A stretch of DNA of 64,000 nucleotides from assembly GCF_049800915.1 (NCBI RefSeq), contig NZ_JBNAFY010000005.1, positions 124,001-188,000 of the forward strand, in the 5' to 3' direction. The notes beneath the pieces are model-generated. The model was not told the DNA's origin, made no database searches, and saw only the letters and a program-made list of their open reading frames with translations. The DNA is from Amaricoccus macauensis_A. Its GTDB lineage: Bacteria > Pseudomonadota > Alphaproteobacteria > Rhodobacterales > Rhodobacteraceae. Made by a program: the position numbers and the translations under genes. Shown here one piece after another: positions 9,249-16,970 of the stretch. Within the stretch, counting starts at the first letter, position 1. Each line of letters starts with the position of its first letter.

Positions 9249-10068
9249 TTGAGCAAGGCGATTCTGGCCTCGTTGCACTCACCGATGACGTTCAAGGAAT
9301 ATTCGGTTCAGCCACGAGGCTCCGTTGGAATCGCGACCGCTCTCGGTGGGGAAAACATTTCACCGGCCGAGTTGCTCCGGTTCGCCGACGCCGCACGCCA
9401 AAAGGCCGAACACGAAGGAAAGAGCCACTGCAGAGTATTTGACGATAGCATTCGCGCCTGACCTGGCCGACGCGCCGAAATCGCGGCAAGGCTGCCCGAA
9501 GCGATTGTCGGCGACGGCTCTTGTCGCGGAGCAGGAGGCAAGAACGGGCCTCCGCATATCATTGAGTGCAAACTTGTCGGCCCTCAATTTCCCGTCCGAA
9601 GGCCTTGCCGAAGCGGCTCAGGACATTCTTTTGGAAACCGGGATGAAGCCGGACTGCCTGACACTGGAGAGGACAGAAAAAGCGGCCGTTGAAAACTTGG
9701 CGTCCATGCAAAGCACGCTGGCCGCGTTGCGACCAATGGGAGTGCGCGCATCGCTGGATGATTTCGGAACCGGCCACTCATCTCTCAGCTATCTTCGGCG
9801 ATTCCAATTCGCATAAATCAAGATAGATCGTGCTTTCATTTCGAACATCGAAGAGAACGAGGAGACCCGTTTCCTGTTTGAAAGCATCGTGGAAATGGCT
9901 GTCGGTATGGGCAGCACCATAGTGGTCGAGGGGATCGAAACGTCGGAACAGGCCTCCATTGTGTCCCGCAAGGGCGCACACGTTGGCCAAGGCTTCCTGT
10001 TCTCGGCCCCACTAGAGATCGAAGATGCAAGAGCCTATCTCACGAAGTGGTGCCAAAACGTGGCCTGA
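9249..10068 (+). pseudogene. Decayed GGDEF-EAL gene
   Basis: Remains of a second GGDEF-EAL gene. The first piece (9249-9461) matches only the end of a GGDEF domain: SVGIATALGG, LLRFADAARQKAEHEGKSH, RVFDDSIRA. A frame change and loss of the N-terminal half of the EAL domain (no EALxRW motif) follow. The EAL remainder resumes in another frame with LRISLSANLSALNFPSEGL, LTLERTE, SLDDFGTGHSSLSYLRRF, then an in-frame TAA at 9814-9816 exactly where a Lys or similar codon precedes IKIDRAFI, and continues with VVEGIETSEQ and GQGFLFSAPL to a stop at 10066-10068. At least three lesions make it non-functional. Confidence 0.85.
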
Positions 10069-10125
10069 GGCACCCACCTGTGCACGTAGAGCGGGAAAGA
10101 CAAACCTCTTCGCATTCGTGGCCCA

Positions 10126-10320
10126 TCAGCCTTTGCTGTTCATCTTCCGTGCGCGCTGGGCCGCACCTCGAAGCTCCTCGGCAATCTCGTCGGCCTCGTC
10201 GGGATCGAAATCGAGCGGAATGTCGATCTTGTCGGTCTCGATGTAGATCCGCACCATGCCCAAACTTGTCGGGCCAATCTGCAGGTTGGCCGAAATGTCG
10301 CTTTCGCGATCGATACCCAT
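10126..10320 (-). CDS. Small conserved protein, DUF6324-like
   Basis: A 64-residue acidic protein starting GIDRESDISANLQIGP, with LGMVRIYIETDKIDIPLDFDPDEADEIAEEL in the middle and a basic tail. It resembles a short protein family seen in Rhodobacterales that I recall as DUF6324; this name comes from memory of the pattern and was not searched. The predicted form is a small beta unit followed by one helix, and no active-site motif is evident. It lies between the decayed GGDEF-EAL gene and tRNA-His, both on the opposite strand. Confidence 0.68.
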   Translation of the reverse strand: MGIDRESDISANLQIGPTSLGMVRIYIETDKIDIPLDFDPDEADEIAEELRGAAQRARKMNSKG

Positions 10321-10427
10321 ATGCCGCTTCCATTCCGTGTCATTGACGCATTTTTCACGAAGCCTGATACAACAAGCAAGTCAGGACTTGAAATCCCCTT
10401 CAGCCATCGGTATCGGGTGCACCCGGA

Positions 10428-10504
10428 GCCGACGTAGCTCAGTAGGTTAGAGCACCAGATTGTGGATCTGGGGGTCCCCCGTTCGAGCCGGGGCGTCGGT
10501 ACCA
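10428..10504 (+). tRNA. tRNA-His (anticodon GTG)
   Basis: The 77-base gene folds into a full cloverleaf: acceptor stem 10428-10434 with 10494-10500, D arm, anticodon stem 10455-10459 with 10467-10471, loop with GTG at 10462-10464, and T arm 10477-10493 with TTCGAGC loop. CCA is encoded at 10502-10504. The base before the stem is A, not G, and the discriminator (10501) is A, not C, so the G-1:C73 identity pair is absent, as known for one clade of alphaproteobacteria with an adapted histidyl-tRNA synthetase. The first pair is G:U. Confidence 0.96.
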
Positions 10505-10759
10505 TCACTCCGGACAGTCGAATCGTTGAGCAGGCGACTATTACGGAAGATGCGGTCGTTCACCGCATAGCCCTCTTCCAGTGCCGACAGACGTTTTGCA
10601 GATGCAGGGTCGCGGGCGGCACCTGAATCAACCTTTGCGCCCAATGCACATCTTAACCAAGCGCAGGATTTTTTGCGCGAGACCCAAGCTCGATCTCACC
10701 TCGGACTGTCGGTCTACGGCCTCAAGGGAAGGTCTTTCCGACCCCATTGGGGATGATGA

Positions 10760-11803
10760 TCAAAAGTCTCGCCACTTCTCCTTGGGCTCACCGTCCAGAA
10801 TCTCCCGGATCAGGTCGAAGGAGTAACCGGCCCGCGCCATTGCGCCCGCCTCGCGATTCCAGATCTTGCGGGCCTCCTTGAAATCCTCTGGAAGCGGTGC
10901 CTTGCGCCAGGGGCCGATCCGCTTCTTTCGTGCAAAGATTCTTGCGGCTTCCTGTTCGGCCTCGCGGCGCATCTCGGCCGGATCGGGCTCACTTTCCTCC
11001 GGAGCTAGAAGGCTGGACCGGTCCTCGACGAAGGATGCAGTTCCCTTCGCAAGCCCATCCTCGAGCTCCTCTGCGCCCAGCCCCTTCTGACCGAGCTCGC
11101 GGGCAATACGCGCGATCCCCTTGCCCGACGCCAATCCCGAGCGGACCTTCATACGGGCAAAGCGGGCATCATCGACATACCGCTTGGCAACCAACCGGGA
11201 AACCTCCGCCTCGATTATCCGGCTCGCCTCATCCGCGGCAGCCTCGCGCTCGCCCTCGTCGAGCAAGCGAAGCCATGAATTGGCCCGCCGCCGTAGAAGC
11301 GCGCGGACCATGCCGGTCGAGGCCTCCCGCTGCGCGATGTAGGCCTCGGCGATGTTCTTGGCCCGGCTTTCAGTGAACTTCTTGACCCTACGCTTCTGTC
11401 GGGCAGGATCGCCGTCCACCGCGCCCCGCATATTGGCATCTGAAGACGATGATCGTTTTTGGAAACCCGAGAGCCCCGATCCCTTTCTGAGACCGGAACC
11501 CCGCCTGAACCCATTCCCCTGTTTCAACTTGTTGCGGCGTCCGTATACGGGTCTGTTGGCCGCACCCTCCGAACCGGTGTTCTCGGCATCGGAAAAGGAG
11601 CGGGAAAGATCACCCTCAGAGCAAGAGGATACATCCCCTCGCCCGGGTGAATCCGCCTGCGGCCTGGAGACGGTTCGCCCTCCGGCCCTACCCCGCCTGA
11701 TCTTCCCGCCGTCTTCCTGCGGAACTGGCGCATCCGATCGCACCGCCACCAGGGCTAATCTCCGCGTATCCTTCGCGTCTTCATTCTGCCGATCGTCATC
11801 CAT
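10760..11803 (-). CDS. recX: RecX family regulatory protein with long N-terminal extension
   Basis: The C-terminal 200 residues match RecX, which modulates RecA filaments: RALLRRRANSW, YVDDARFARMKVRSGLASGKG, IARELGQKGL and a third repeat ending YSFDLIREILDGEP. The three-helix repeats typical of RecX can be traced. The N-terminal part is unusual: about 150 residues (347 from the ATG used) rich in R, G, S and D, with near repeats of GFRRGSGLRKGSGLSGFQ type. Usual RecX length is about 150-190. The start is uncertain: ATG at 11803 has no clear ribosome binding site, ATG 11431 would give a near-standard RecX, and the frame stays open to 11986. Confidence 0.72.
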   Translation of the reverse strand: MDDDRQNEDAKDTRRLALVAVRSDAPVPQEDGGKIRRGRAGGRTVSRPQADSPGRGDVSSCSEGDLSRSFSDAENTGSEGAANRPVYGRRNKLKQGNGFRRGSGLRKGSGLSGFQKRSSSSDANMRGAVDGDPARQKRRVKKFTESRAKNIAEAYIAQREASTGMVRALLRRRANSWLRLLDEGEREAAADEASRIIEAEVSRLVAKRYVDDARFARMKVRSGLASGKGIARIARELGQKGLGAEELEDGLAKGTASFVEDRSSLLAPEESEPDPAEMRREAEQEAARIFARKKRIGPWRKAPLPEDFKEARKIWNREAGAMARAGYSFDLIREILDGEPKEKWRDF

Positions 11804-11960
11804 GCCACGAATAATGGTGCTCTTTCCCGTGTTCCTCCATCTTTTTCGCGCATCGACGCCACAGGATGCACCAGTATCCACCGCAGACATCCTTTTTCGC
11901 CCACGCCAGCTCTTGAAGGTCAATGGCGCTGCGAGCGTGAGCCATCTAGACAATGAGATA

Positions 11961-12926
11961 TCAAGATTTCGAACTGCCTCGGGCACTATCCGATCGATCA
12001 GGAGCGGGATGGCTTGCCAACTCCATTGCCTTTCGAATGCAGCCTCTTCTCTCTTCCAGCAGCGCTACGAAAGCTCGGGTCACTGCTTCGGTTCGATCCC
12101 CACGAAAATGAAACTGGAGCGGAATGGTCTCGGTGACATCGGTGACCGCACGAGAGACGCAGCCCGCCGTGTTCAGATGTCCAATGCAGGCCGGGGCAAG
12201 GGTAACGCCGAGACCCGATCCCACCGCCGTGAGCACGGCTTGCATCGAGTTGGGGTGCGCGACCGTCTCCGGGGAAAAGCCGGCGCGCAGGCAGGCGCTG
12301 ACAACCTGATCGAAGAGCCCCGGTGCACCTTCACGCTGGAACAGAACGAAAGGATCTGCCGACAAGGCTGACAGGGCAAAACCCGGTTCTGACAGCAGCG
12401 CATGTCCTTCGGGGAGAAACGCAACAAGTCGATCGGTATAGAGTCCCACACTCTCGAGATGGTTCGAGGCCATTGGAGGGAGAGGTCGAGACAGGGCGAT
12501 GTCGATCCGTCCCGCCTCAAGAGCTTCGAACTGTTCGGCAGCGGTCATCTCGGAAAGCGAAACCCGAACGCGTGGGAAACGTCTCGTGAACTCCCGAATG
12601 AGACCGGGCAAGAAGGCCTGCACAGCCGAGCTGAGAAACCCGATCCGAAGCTGGCCCAAGTGGCCTTTTCCTGTCTGTCGCACCAGATGCCGTGCGCGTT
12701 CCTCGCGTGCAAGGATTTCCGTGGCTTCGCGCAGAAGCGTCTCGCCGGCGGCGGTAATCCGCACTTCGCGGGTGGACCGCCAGAACAGGCTGACGCCCAG
12801 TTCCTCCTCAAGATCGGATATCTGACGGCTGACGGCAGGTTGCACGGTGTTTAACGCCCGCGCCGCGGCGGAGAAGCCTTTGAGATCGGCGACGGTGACA
12901 AAGGTCTTAAGAGTTCGCATCTCCAT
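11961..12926 (-). CDS. LysR family transcriptional regulator
   Basis: A 321-residue LysR-type regulator. The N-terminal winged helix-turn-helix reads RTLKTFVTVADLKGFSAAARAL, TVQPAVSRQISDLEEELG, LFWRSTREVRITAAG; the effector domain starts about residue 90 (LRIGFLSSAVQAFLPG). It is divergent from the small CMD-like ORF and the MFS exporter, separated by 129 bases, which is the classical LysR layout, so control of those genes is likely. Start at ATG 12926 (next Met two codons on); a longer frame adds 12 residues without support. The 3' end overlaps only the unsupported upstream extension of recX. Confidence 0.9.
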   Translation of the reverse strand: MEMRTLKTFVTVADLKGFSAAARALNTVQPAVSRQISDLEEELGVSLFWRSTREVRITAAGETLLREATEILAREERARHLVRQTGKGHLGQLRIGFLSSAVQAFLPGLIREFTRRFPRVRVSLSEMTAAEQFEALEAGRIDIALSRPLPPMASNHLESVGLYTDRLVAFLPEGHALLSEPGFALSALSADPFVLFQREGAPGLFDQVVSACLRAGFSPETVAHPNSMQAVLTAVGSGLGVTLAPACIGHLNTAGCVSRAVTDVTETIPLQFHFRGDRTEAVTRAFVALLEERRGCIRKAMELASHPAPDRSDSARGSSKS

Positions 12927-13055
12927 GATGCACCCATACAACTTCGGTATAGGTGCAATCAATTATGAATATTTCTCTTATCAAATTCGCTCTCTTACGT
13001 CCGGCCCCGAAGCAAAAAAACGCGCCAAGCGGCGCCATTTCTTTGGAGACCAGCC

Positions 13056-13289
13056 ATGGCAGACAAGATCGACCTTCCCACCCGAACACTCGATACCGCC
13101 GCCCATTCCACCTTGTACAAGGCCGCGATCGGACCATCGGCAGAGGGTGTGGCCGCGATCCGCGACAAAGCCAATACGGGCGAACCAAAGCATGATGCGT
13201 TGATTGCCACGGTCCGCAATCTGATCGACCGCAAGGGATATCCGGTTGAGGTGCCGCTAGATCCGGACTACGCCGCAGAAGCCGTTTGA
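13056..13289 (+). CDS. Shortened carboxymuconolactone-decarboxylase-like protein
   Basis: A 77-residue frame with a good GGAG site before its ATG. The first 13 residues (MADKIDLPTRTLD) resemble the N-terminus of AhpD/CMD-type peroxidase-related proteins, and residues 16-60 (AHSTLYKAAIGPSAEGVAAIR, then KHDALIATVRNLIDRKGYP) resemble the part that directly follows their CxxC active site. The segment between, including CxxC, is missing, as if about 60-70 codons were deleted in frame, and the C-terminus is short as well. It is therefore either a relic or a new small protein. It is followed by the MFS gene after 22 bases. The family match is by eye. Confidence 0.55.
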   Translation: MADKIDLPTRTLDTAAHSTLYKAAIGPSAEGVAAIRDKANTGEPKHDALIATVRNLIDRKGYPVEVPLDPDYAAEAV

Positions 13290-13311
13290 GCCAGGTTCAG
13301 GAGGCACTCCA

Positions 13312-14511
13312 ATGTCGAACACGCCCAAATCGGCACTTTTGTCGCGGCCGCTGTTGCTGCTCATGGCGACATCCATCGCTGCCACGGCGGCCAACCTCTA
13401 CTACAATCAACCGCTGCTGCCCTCCATCCAGACGACCTTCGAGCTTGGTGACGGGGCGGTGGGAATGATCCCATCAGCCACGCAGTTGGGTTATGCGGCG
13501 GCGATCCTGCTGATCTCGCCCCTGGGCGATGTGATGAGCCGCCGAAGCCTGATCGGCTATCTGTCGATCCTGCTGACGCTGGCTCTCCTTGCCGTATTCG
13601 CAGCACCCGGATTTACGGCTCTCGCCGTTGCTTTCTTCGCAGTGGGGCTGGGGGCGAACATAACCCAGCAATTGCTGCCCATCGGGGCATCGCTTGCGGC
13701 ACCGGCTCGCAAAGGCGCGGTCATGGGCACGCTGATGACGGGCTTGACCGTGGGCATTCTGCTATCCCGAACAGTCAGTGGCACCATCGCGGAGTACTTC
13801 GGTTGGAGGTCTGTGTTTCTTGTCGCAGCAGGGCTGGCAGCCCTGTTCGGCATCCTGCTGCGCGTCAACCTCCCAGACAACAAGCCCAAGATTTCGCTCA
13901 GTTATCCCGCCCTGATCGCCTCGATGTTCGGGCTGATCCGCAGGCACGGGCTGCTGCGGGAAAGCGTTCTGACCGGTGCGCTGTGGTTTGCGGCCTTCAA
14001 TGCCCTTTGGGCCACGCTGGCGATTCACGTCACGGAGGCGCCGTTTTCCTACAGCGTGCAGCAAGCGGGGATGTTCGGTCTGGTGGGCATGGCCGGCATC
14101 ATCGGGGCGAAACTGGCCGGTCGGCTTGTCGACAGATTCGGGCCGGCAAGGATCATCACCGTGGCACTCGGGCTCGTGGTGTCGTCCTTCGTCGTTCTGG
14201 CGATCTGGGGCAACAGTCTGACGGGGCTTGTCGTCGGGATCATCCTTCTGGACATCGGCGTCTTTGGTGCACAGATTCCCAACCAGGTAAGGGTTTTCTC
14301 GATCGATCCGGATGCGCAGAGCCGAATGAACGCGGTCTACATGCTGGGGTACTACCTTGCGGCAGCGGTGGGTTCGGCGCTTGGGGTCAAGGTGATGAGC
14401 GTCGCCGGCTGGTACGGCATGGCGTTGTTTGGATTCGGGCTGGCAAGCATGGCTCTGATACACCATCTATGGCGGAACGAAGCCGCGCGTGAACGCCATT
14501 CTCCGACCTGA
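13312..14511 (+). CDS. MFS transporter, drug-efflux type
   Basis: A 399-residue inner-membrane protein with 12 hydrophobic helices. The N-terminal NLYYNQPLLPSI pattern is typical of a bacterial MFS efflux subfamily, and the loop 2-3 motif appears as SPLGDVMSRRSLIG. Motif-like repeats in the second half include AGRLVDRFGPARI and the helix-rich AVYMLGYYLAAAVGSALG. An AGGAG site precedes the ATG. It forms a unit with the CMD-like ORF and is divergent from a LysR gene, which suggests inducible export of a small organic compound; the substrate is unknown. Confidence 0.9.
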   Translation: MSNTPKSALLSRPLLLLMATSIAATAANLYYNQPLLPSIQTTFELGDGAVGMIPSATQLGYAAAILLISPLGDVMSRRSLIGYLSILLTLALLAVFAAPGFTALAVAFFAVGLGANITQQLLPIGASLAAPARKGAVMGTLMTGLTVGILLSRTVSGTIAEYFGWRSVFLVAAGLAALFGILLRVNLPDNKPKISLSYPALIASMFGLIRRHGLLRESVLTGALWFAAFNALWATLAIHVTEAPFSYSVQQAGMFGLVGMAGIIGAKLAGRLVDRFGPARIITVALGLVVSSFVVLAIWGNSLTGLVVGIILLDIGVFGAQIPNQVRVFSIDPDAQSRMNAVYMLGYYLAAAVGSALGVKVMSVAGWYGMALFGFGLASMALIHHLWRNEAARERHSPT

Positions 14512-14595
14512 AGCACCTGAAAATATGAACAAATTCCAGGCATGCCAGGGTGCGGCCAGAGCAGGCGTGAGGTGTGCTCAGGGGAATGCAGCTTC

Positions 14596-14625
14596 CATGC
14601 ATATTTCATGCATATTTCATGCATA
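14596..14625. repeat. Short tandem repeat, 11-base unit
   Basis: The unit CATGCATATTT occurs at 14596-14606 and 14607-14617 and is followed by a partial third copy, CATGCATA, at 14618-14625. It lies in the AT-rich spacer between the convergent MFS and dehydrogenase genes. No coding role is apparent. Confidence 0.85.
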
Positions 14626-14716
14626 CGATTAGCGGAGAGTTTGCCTCTCCGGGTCCACGCATGGGGGGCCGCAAACCCTGCCCGGAAATGAGCCGCGACG
14701 CGACGTAGACAGTCCA

Positions 14717-14750
14717 TCGTGGCGGAACGTATGACGCTGTTCCGCCACGA
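14717..14750. terminator. 12-bp perfect inverted repeat between convergent genes
   Basis: TCGTGGCGGAAC at 14717-14728 is repeated inverted at 14739-14750, with a 10-base loop. The hairpin sits 206 bases after the MFS stop and 17 bases after the dehydrogenase stop on the other strand. It lacks a T-run on either side, so it may act as a Rho-associated or bidirectional stabilising structure rather than a strict intrinsic terminator; a dyad binding site is the alternative. Confidence 0.5.
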
Positions 14751-14767
14751 GACGACCGCCGAGCGGT

Positions 14768-15781
14768 TCAGAAGCCTTCCAGCGTGATCTTCCCCCTCGC
14801 CTTTCCGCTTTCGATGAGGGCATGGGCCCGCTTGAGGTTCGCCGCAGTGATCGCCCCGAAGCTCTCCGTCGCGGTGGAGCGGATCTTGCCCGTGTCGATC
14901 AACTCGGCAACGGTGTCGAGTATTTCACCCTGGCGGGAGATGTCATCGGTGGTGAAGAGGGACCGGGTGAACATCAGTTCCCAGTGGATCGAGACCGCCT
15001 TGCCCTTGAACGGCATGATATCGAAGCCCTTAGGGTCGTCGATCAGACCGAACCGGCCCTGCGGTGCGATGAACTCGGCGATCTGGGACACGTAGGTTTC
15101 GGAATAGTTGGTCGAGAACACGAAGGCGGGCGCGCCGATGCCGAGAGCGGCGATCTGCTCGGGCAGCGGTTTCGAGTGGTCGACGACATGATGCGCGCCC
15201 AGCTCCCTCACCCACTCCTGCGTTTCGGGGCGCGAGGCGGTGGCGATGATCGTCAGATCCGTCTGTTCGCGCAGCAGCTGGATCGCGATGGACCCAACGC
15301 CGCCCGCGCCGCCGATGATGACGATCGCATTGGCCGCACCGGGCACGGGATCGTTGACCTTGAGCCGGTCGAAGACCATTTCCTGCGCGGTCAGGGTCGT
15401 CAGCGGAAGCGCGGCCGCCGCAGCCGTTTCGATGGACTTCGGCGCATGGCCCACGATGCGTGCATCGACCAGGTGGTATTCGGAGTTGGTGCCGGGACGG
15501 TTGATCGCGCCCGCGTACCAGACCTTGTCGCCGGTCTTGAACCGGGTGACCCGATCGCCGGTTTCGACGACTTCGCCCACGGCATCCCAACCGAGGATCA
15601 CGGGTGTGTCGCCTTCGGCGTTGCGGCTGCTGCGGACCTTCGTATCGACCGGGTTCACCGAAACGGCGGCAACCTTGACCAGGATGTCATGGCCGGTGGC
15701 CGTGGGCCTTTCGATCTCGAGGTCGATCAGCGCATCGTCGCGGTCGATCGCGCCGGGGGTCGTGTAGCCAATGGCTTTCAT
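14768..15781 (-). CDS. Zinc-type alcohol dehydrogenase / quinone oxidoreductase family protein
   Basis: A 337-residue MDR-superfamily reductase. The catalytic GroES-like part begins MKAIGYTTPG and includes VSVNPVDTKVR and ILGWDAVGEVVETGDRV; the Rossmann part has IIGGAGGVGSIAIQLL (NAD(P)H site) and ends GKARGKITLEGF, which is typical of the ZADH2/YdhR-like group. The cysteine and histidine ligands of zinc alcohol dehydrogenases are absent, so it is probably an NADPH-dependent enone or quinone reductase. Start at ATG 15781 with GAGGA upstream; a Met six codons earlier is possible. Divergent from the LysR gene at 15993, which probably regulates it. Confidence 0.9.
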   Translation of the reverse strand: MKAIGYTTPGAIDRDDALIDLEIERPTATGHDILVKVAAVSVNPVDTKVRSSRNAEGDTPVILGWDAVGEVVETGDRVTRFKTGDKVWYAGAINRPGTNSEYHLVDARIVGHAPKSIETAAAAALPLTTLTAQEMVFDRLKVNDPVPGAANAIVIIGGAGGVGSIAIQLLREQTDLTIIATASRPETQEWVRELGAHHVVDHSKPLPEQIAALGIGAPAFVFSTNYSETYVSQIAEFIAPQGRFGLIDDPKGFDIMPFKGKAVSIHWELMFTRSLFTTDDISRQGEILDTVAELIDTGKIRSTATESFGAITAANLKRAHALIESGKARGKITLEGF

Positions 15782-15964
15782 GGGTTCTGTCCTCTTCATG
15801 TTCAGTTCAGTCGCTGTGCTGCGCTCTTTCCAGCAGTTGAAACCGACGACCTCCGATACCTGCGTGGGAGACATCCATGTGGTCATCGGGATCGCCCTTT
15901 CTGTGCCCGAGCGTCTTGGGGCGAGACCTAGCCGCTTGCCTTGACCGGATAAACAGCCCAGTAT

Positions 15965-15979
15965 CGAATTGATAATTCG
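15965..15979. promoter_or_regulatory. Candidate LysR operator palindrome
   Basis: CGAATT-GAT-AATTCG is a perfect 15-base dyad ending 13 bases before the LysR start. It fits the short T-N(x)-A interrupted palindrome of LysR boxes and lies in the 211-base divergent promoter region, so autoregulation and control of the dehydrogenase are plausible. This is inferred from position and symmetry only. Confidence 0.4.
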
Positions 15980-15992
15980 GAAAACCCGTTGA

Positions 15993-16895
15993 ATGCTGAT
16001 CGGCAATATCCGCCTATTCCAGACGATCGCCGAGAAGGGCAGCCTCGCCGCCGCCGCCCGCGAATCCGGGCTGTCGGCCACCACCGTGTCTGAGCGCCTT
16101 GCTGCGCTGGAGGCGCACTACGGCGTCGTGCTGTTCAATCGCACCACGCGATCCCTGAGCCTGACCGAAGAGGGGCGGACCTTGCTCGAGGGGGCAAGGT
16201 CGGTCCTGGCGGAGATCGAGGACCTCGATACACGCATTCGACATGGGGCGGACACGCTGACGGGTCCCATTCGGATCAGTACCCCGGTCGATCTTGGGCG
16301 CAGCATCGTGTCCGACGTGATCGAACGCTTCACGCAGGACCATCCCGCGACTTCGGTGGAGCTATCCCTCTCCGACGGTTATATCGATATCGTCGGCCAG
16401 GGCTTTGATCTTGCCATTCGGTTCGGAAAGATCACCGACAGCTCCCTGCGCACCCGGAGTATCGGACACTACCGCCGCATCGTCTGCGCCGCGCCATCCT
16501 ACCTCGAGGAACACGGAACCCCGAGGACGCCGGATGATCTCGCGCGACACAACTGCCTCGTCATGCGGTTCGGTGCGGGTCTGGACAATCTTTGGCGCTT
16601 CGGCAGCGGCGCGTCGGCTCGGGTCGTGACAGTGCGTGGCGACAAGATTGTCAACGATGGCTACCTTGTGCGCCGCTGGGCGCTGGCAGGCCACGGCGTC
16701 ATCCTGAAGTCCGAGCTGGATGTTCGGCAGGACCTGTCGACCGGGCGGCTGGTGGCCCTGCTGGAGGACTTCGCGGCGCCGCCAAACCCCTTGCAGATCA
16801 TGTTTCCACCGGGACGCGCCCAACCCCGCCGGATCGGAGCGTTTGCGGATGCGCTCCGGGCCGGCTTTCGAGAGGCTGCAATGACCGGGGATTGA
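15993..16895 (+). CDS. LysR family transcriptional regulator
   Basis: A 300-residue LysR-type regulator of the DsdC/AaeR-like class common in proteobacteria. The DNA-binding part reads IRLFQTIAEKGSLAAAARES, SATTVSERLAALEAHYG, LFNRTTRSLSLTEEG; the effector domain starts near residue 90 with GPIRISTPVDLGR and contains DGYIDIVGQGFDLAIRFG, a signature of the subgroup controlling divergent oxidoreductases. It faces the quinone-oxidoreductase-like gene across a shared promoter region. The 3' end converges on the cyclase gene with a 75-base spacer. Confidence 0.92.
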   Translation: MLIGNIRLFQTIAEKGSLAAAARESGLSATTVSERLAALEAHYGVVLFNRTTRSLSLTEEGRTLLEGARSVLAEIEDLDTRIRHGADTLTGPIRISTPVDLGRSIVSDVIERFTQDHPATSVELSLSDGYIDIVGQGFDLAIRFGKITDSSLRTRSIGHYRRIVCAAPSYLEEHGTPRTPDDLARHNCLVMRFGAGLDNLWRFGSGASARVVTVRGDKIVNDGYLVRRWALAGHGVILKSELDVRQDLSTGRLVALLEDFAAPPNPLQIMFPPGRAQPRRIGAFADALRAGFREAAMTGD

Positions 16896-16970
16896 GGAAG
16901 GCCAGTCAGGCGCGCCCCAAGCGGGATCAACGGCAGCGCGAGAACCGGATCTGGCGGCGCGTAACCGGGC

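Noticed and set aside
10428..10760. tRNA-His as an integration site for a genomic island
   Set aside because: No integrase and no repeat of the tRNA 3' end could be found downstream within the window.
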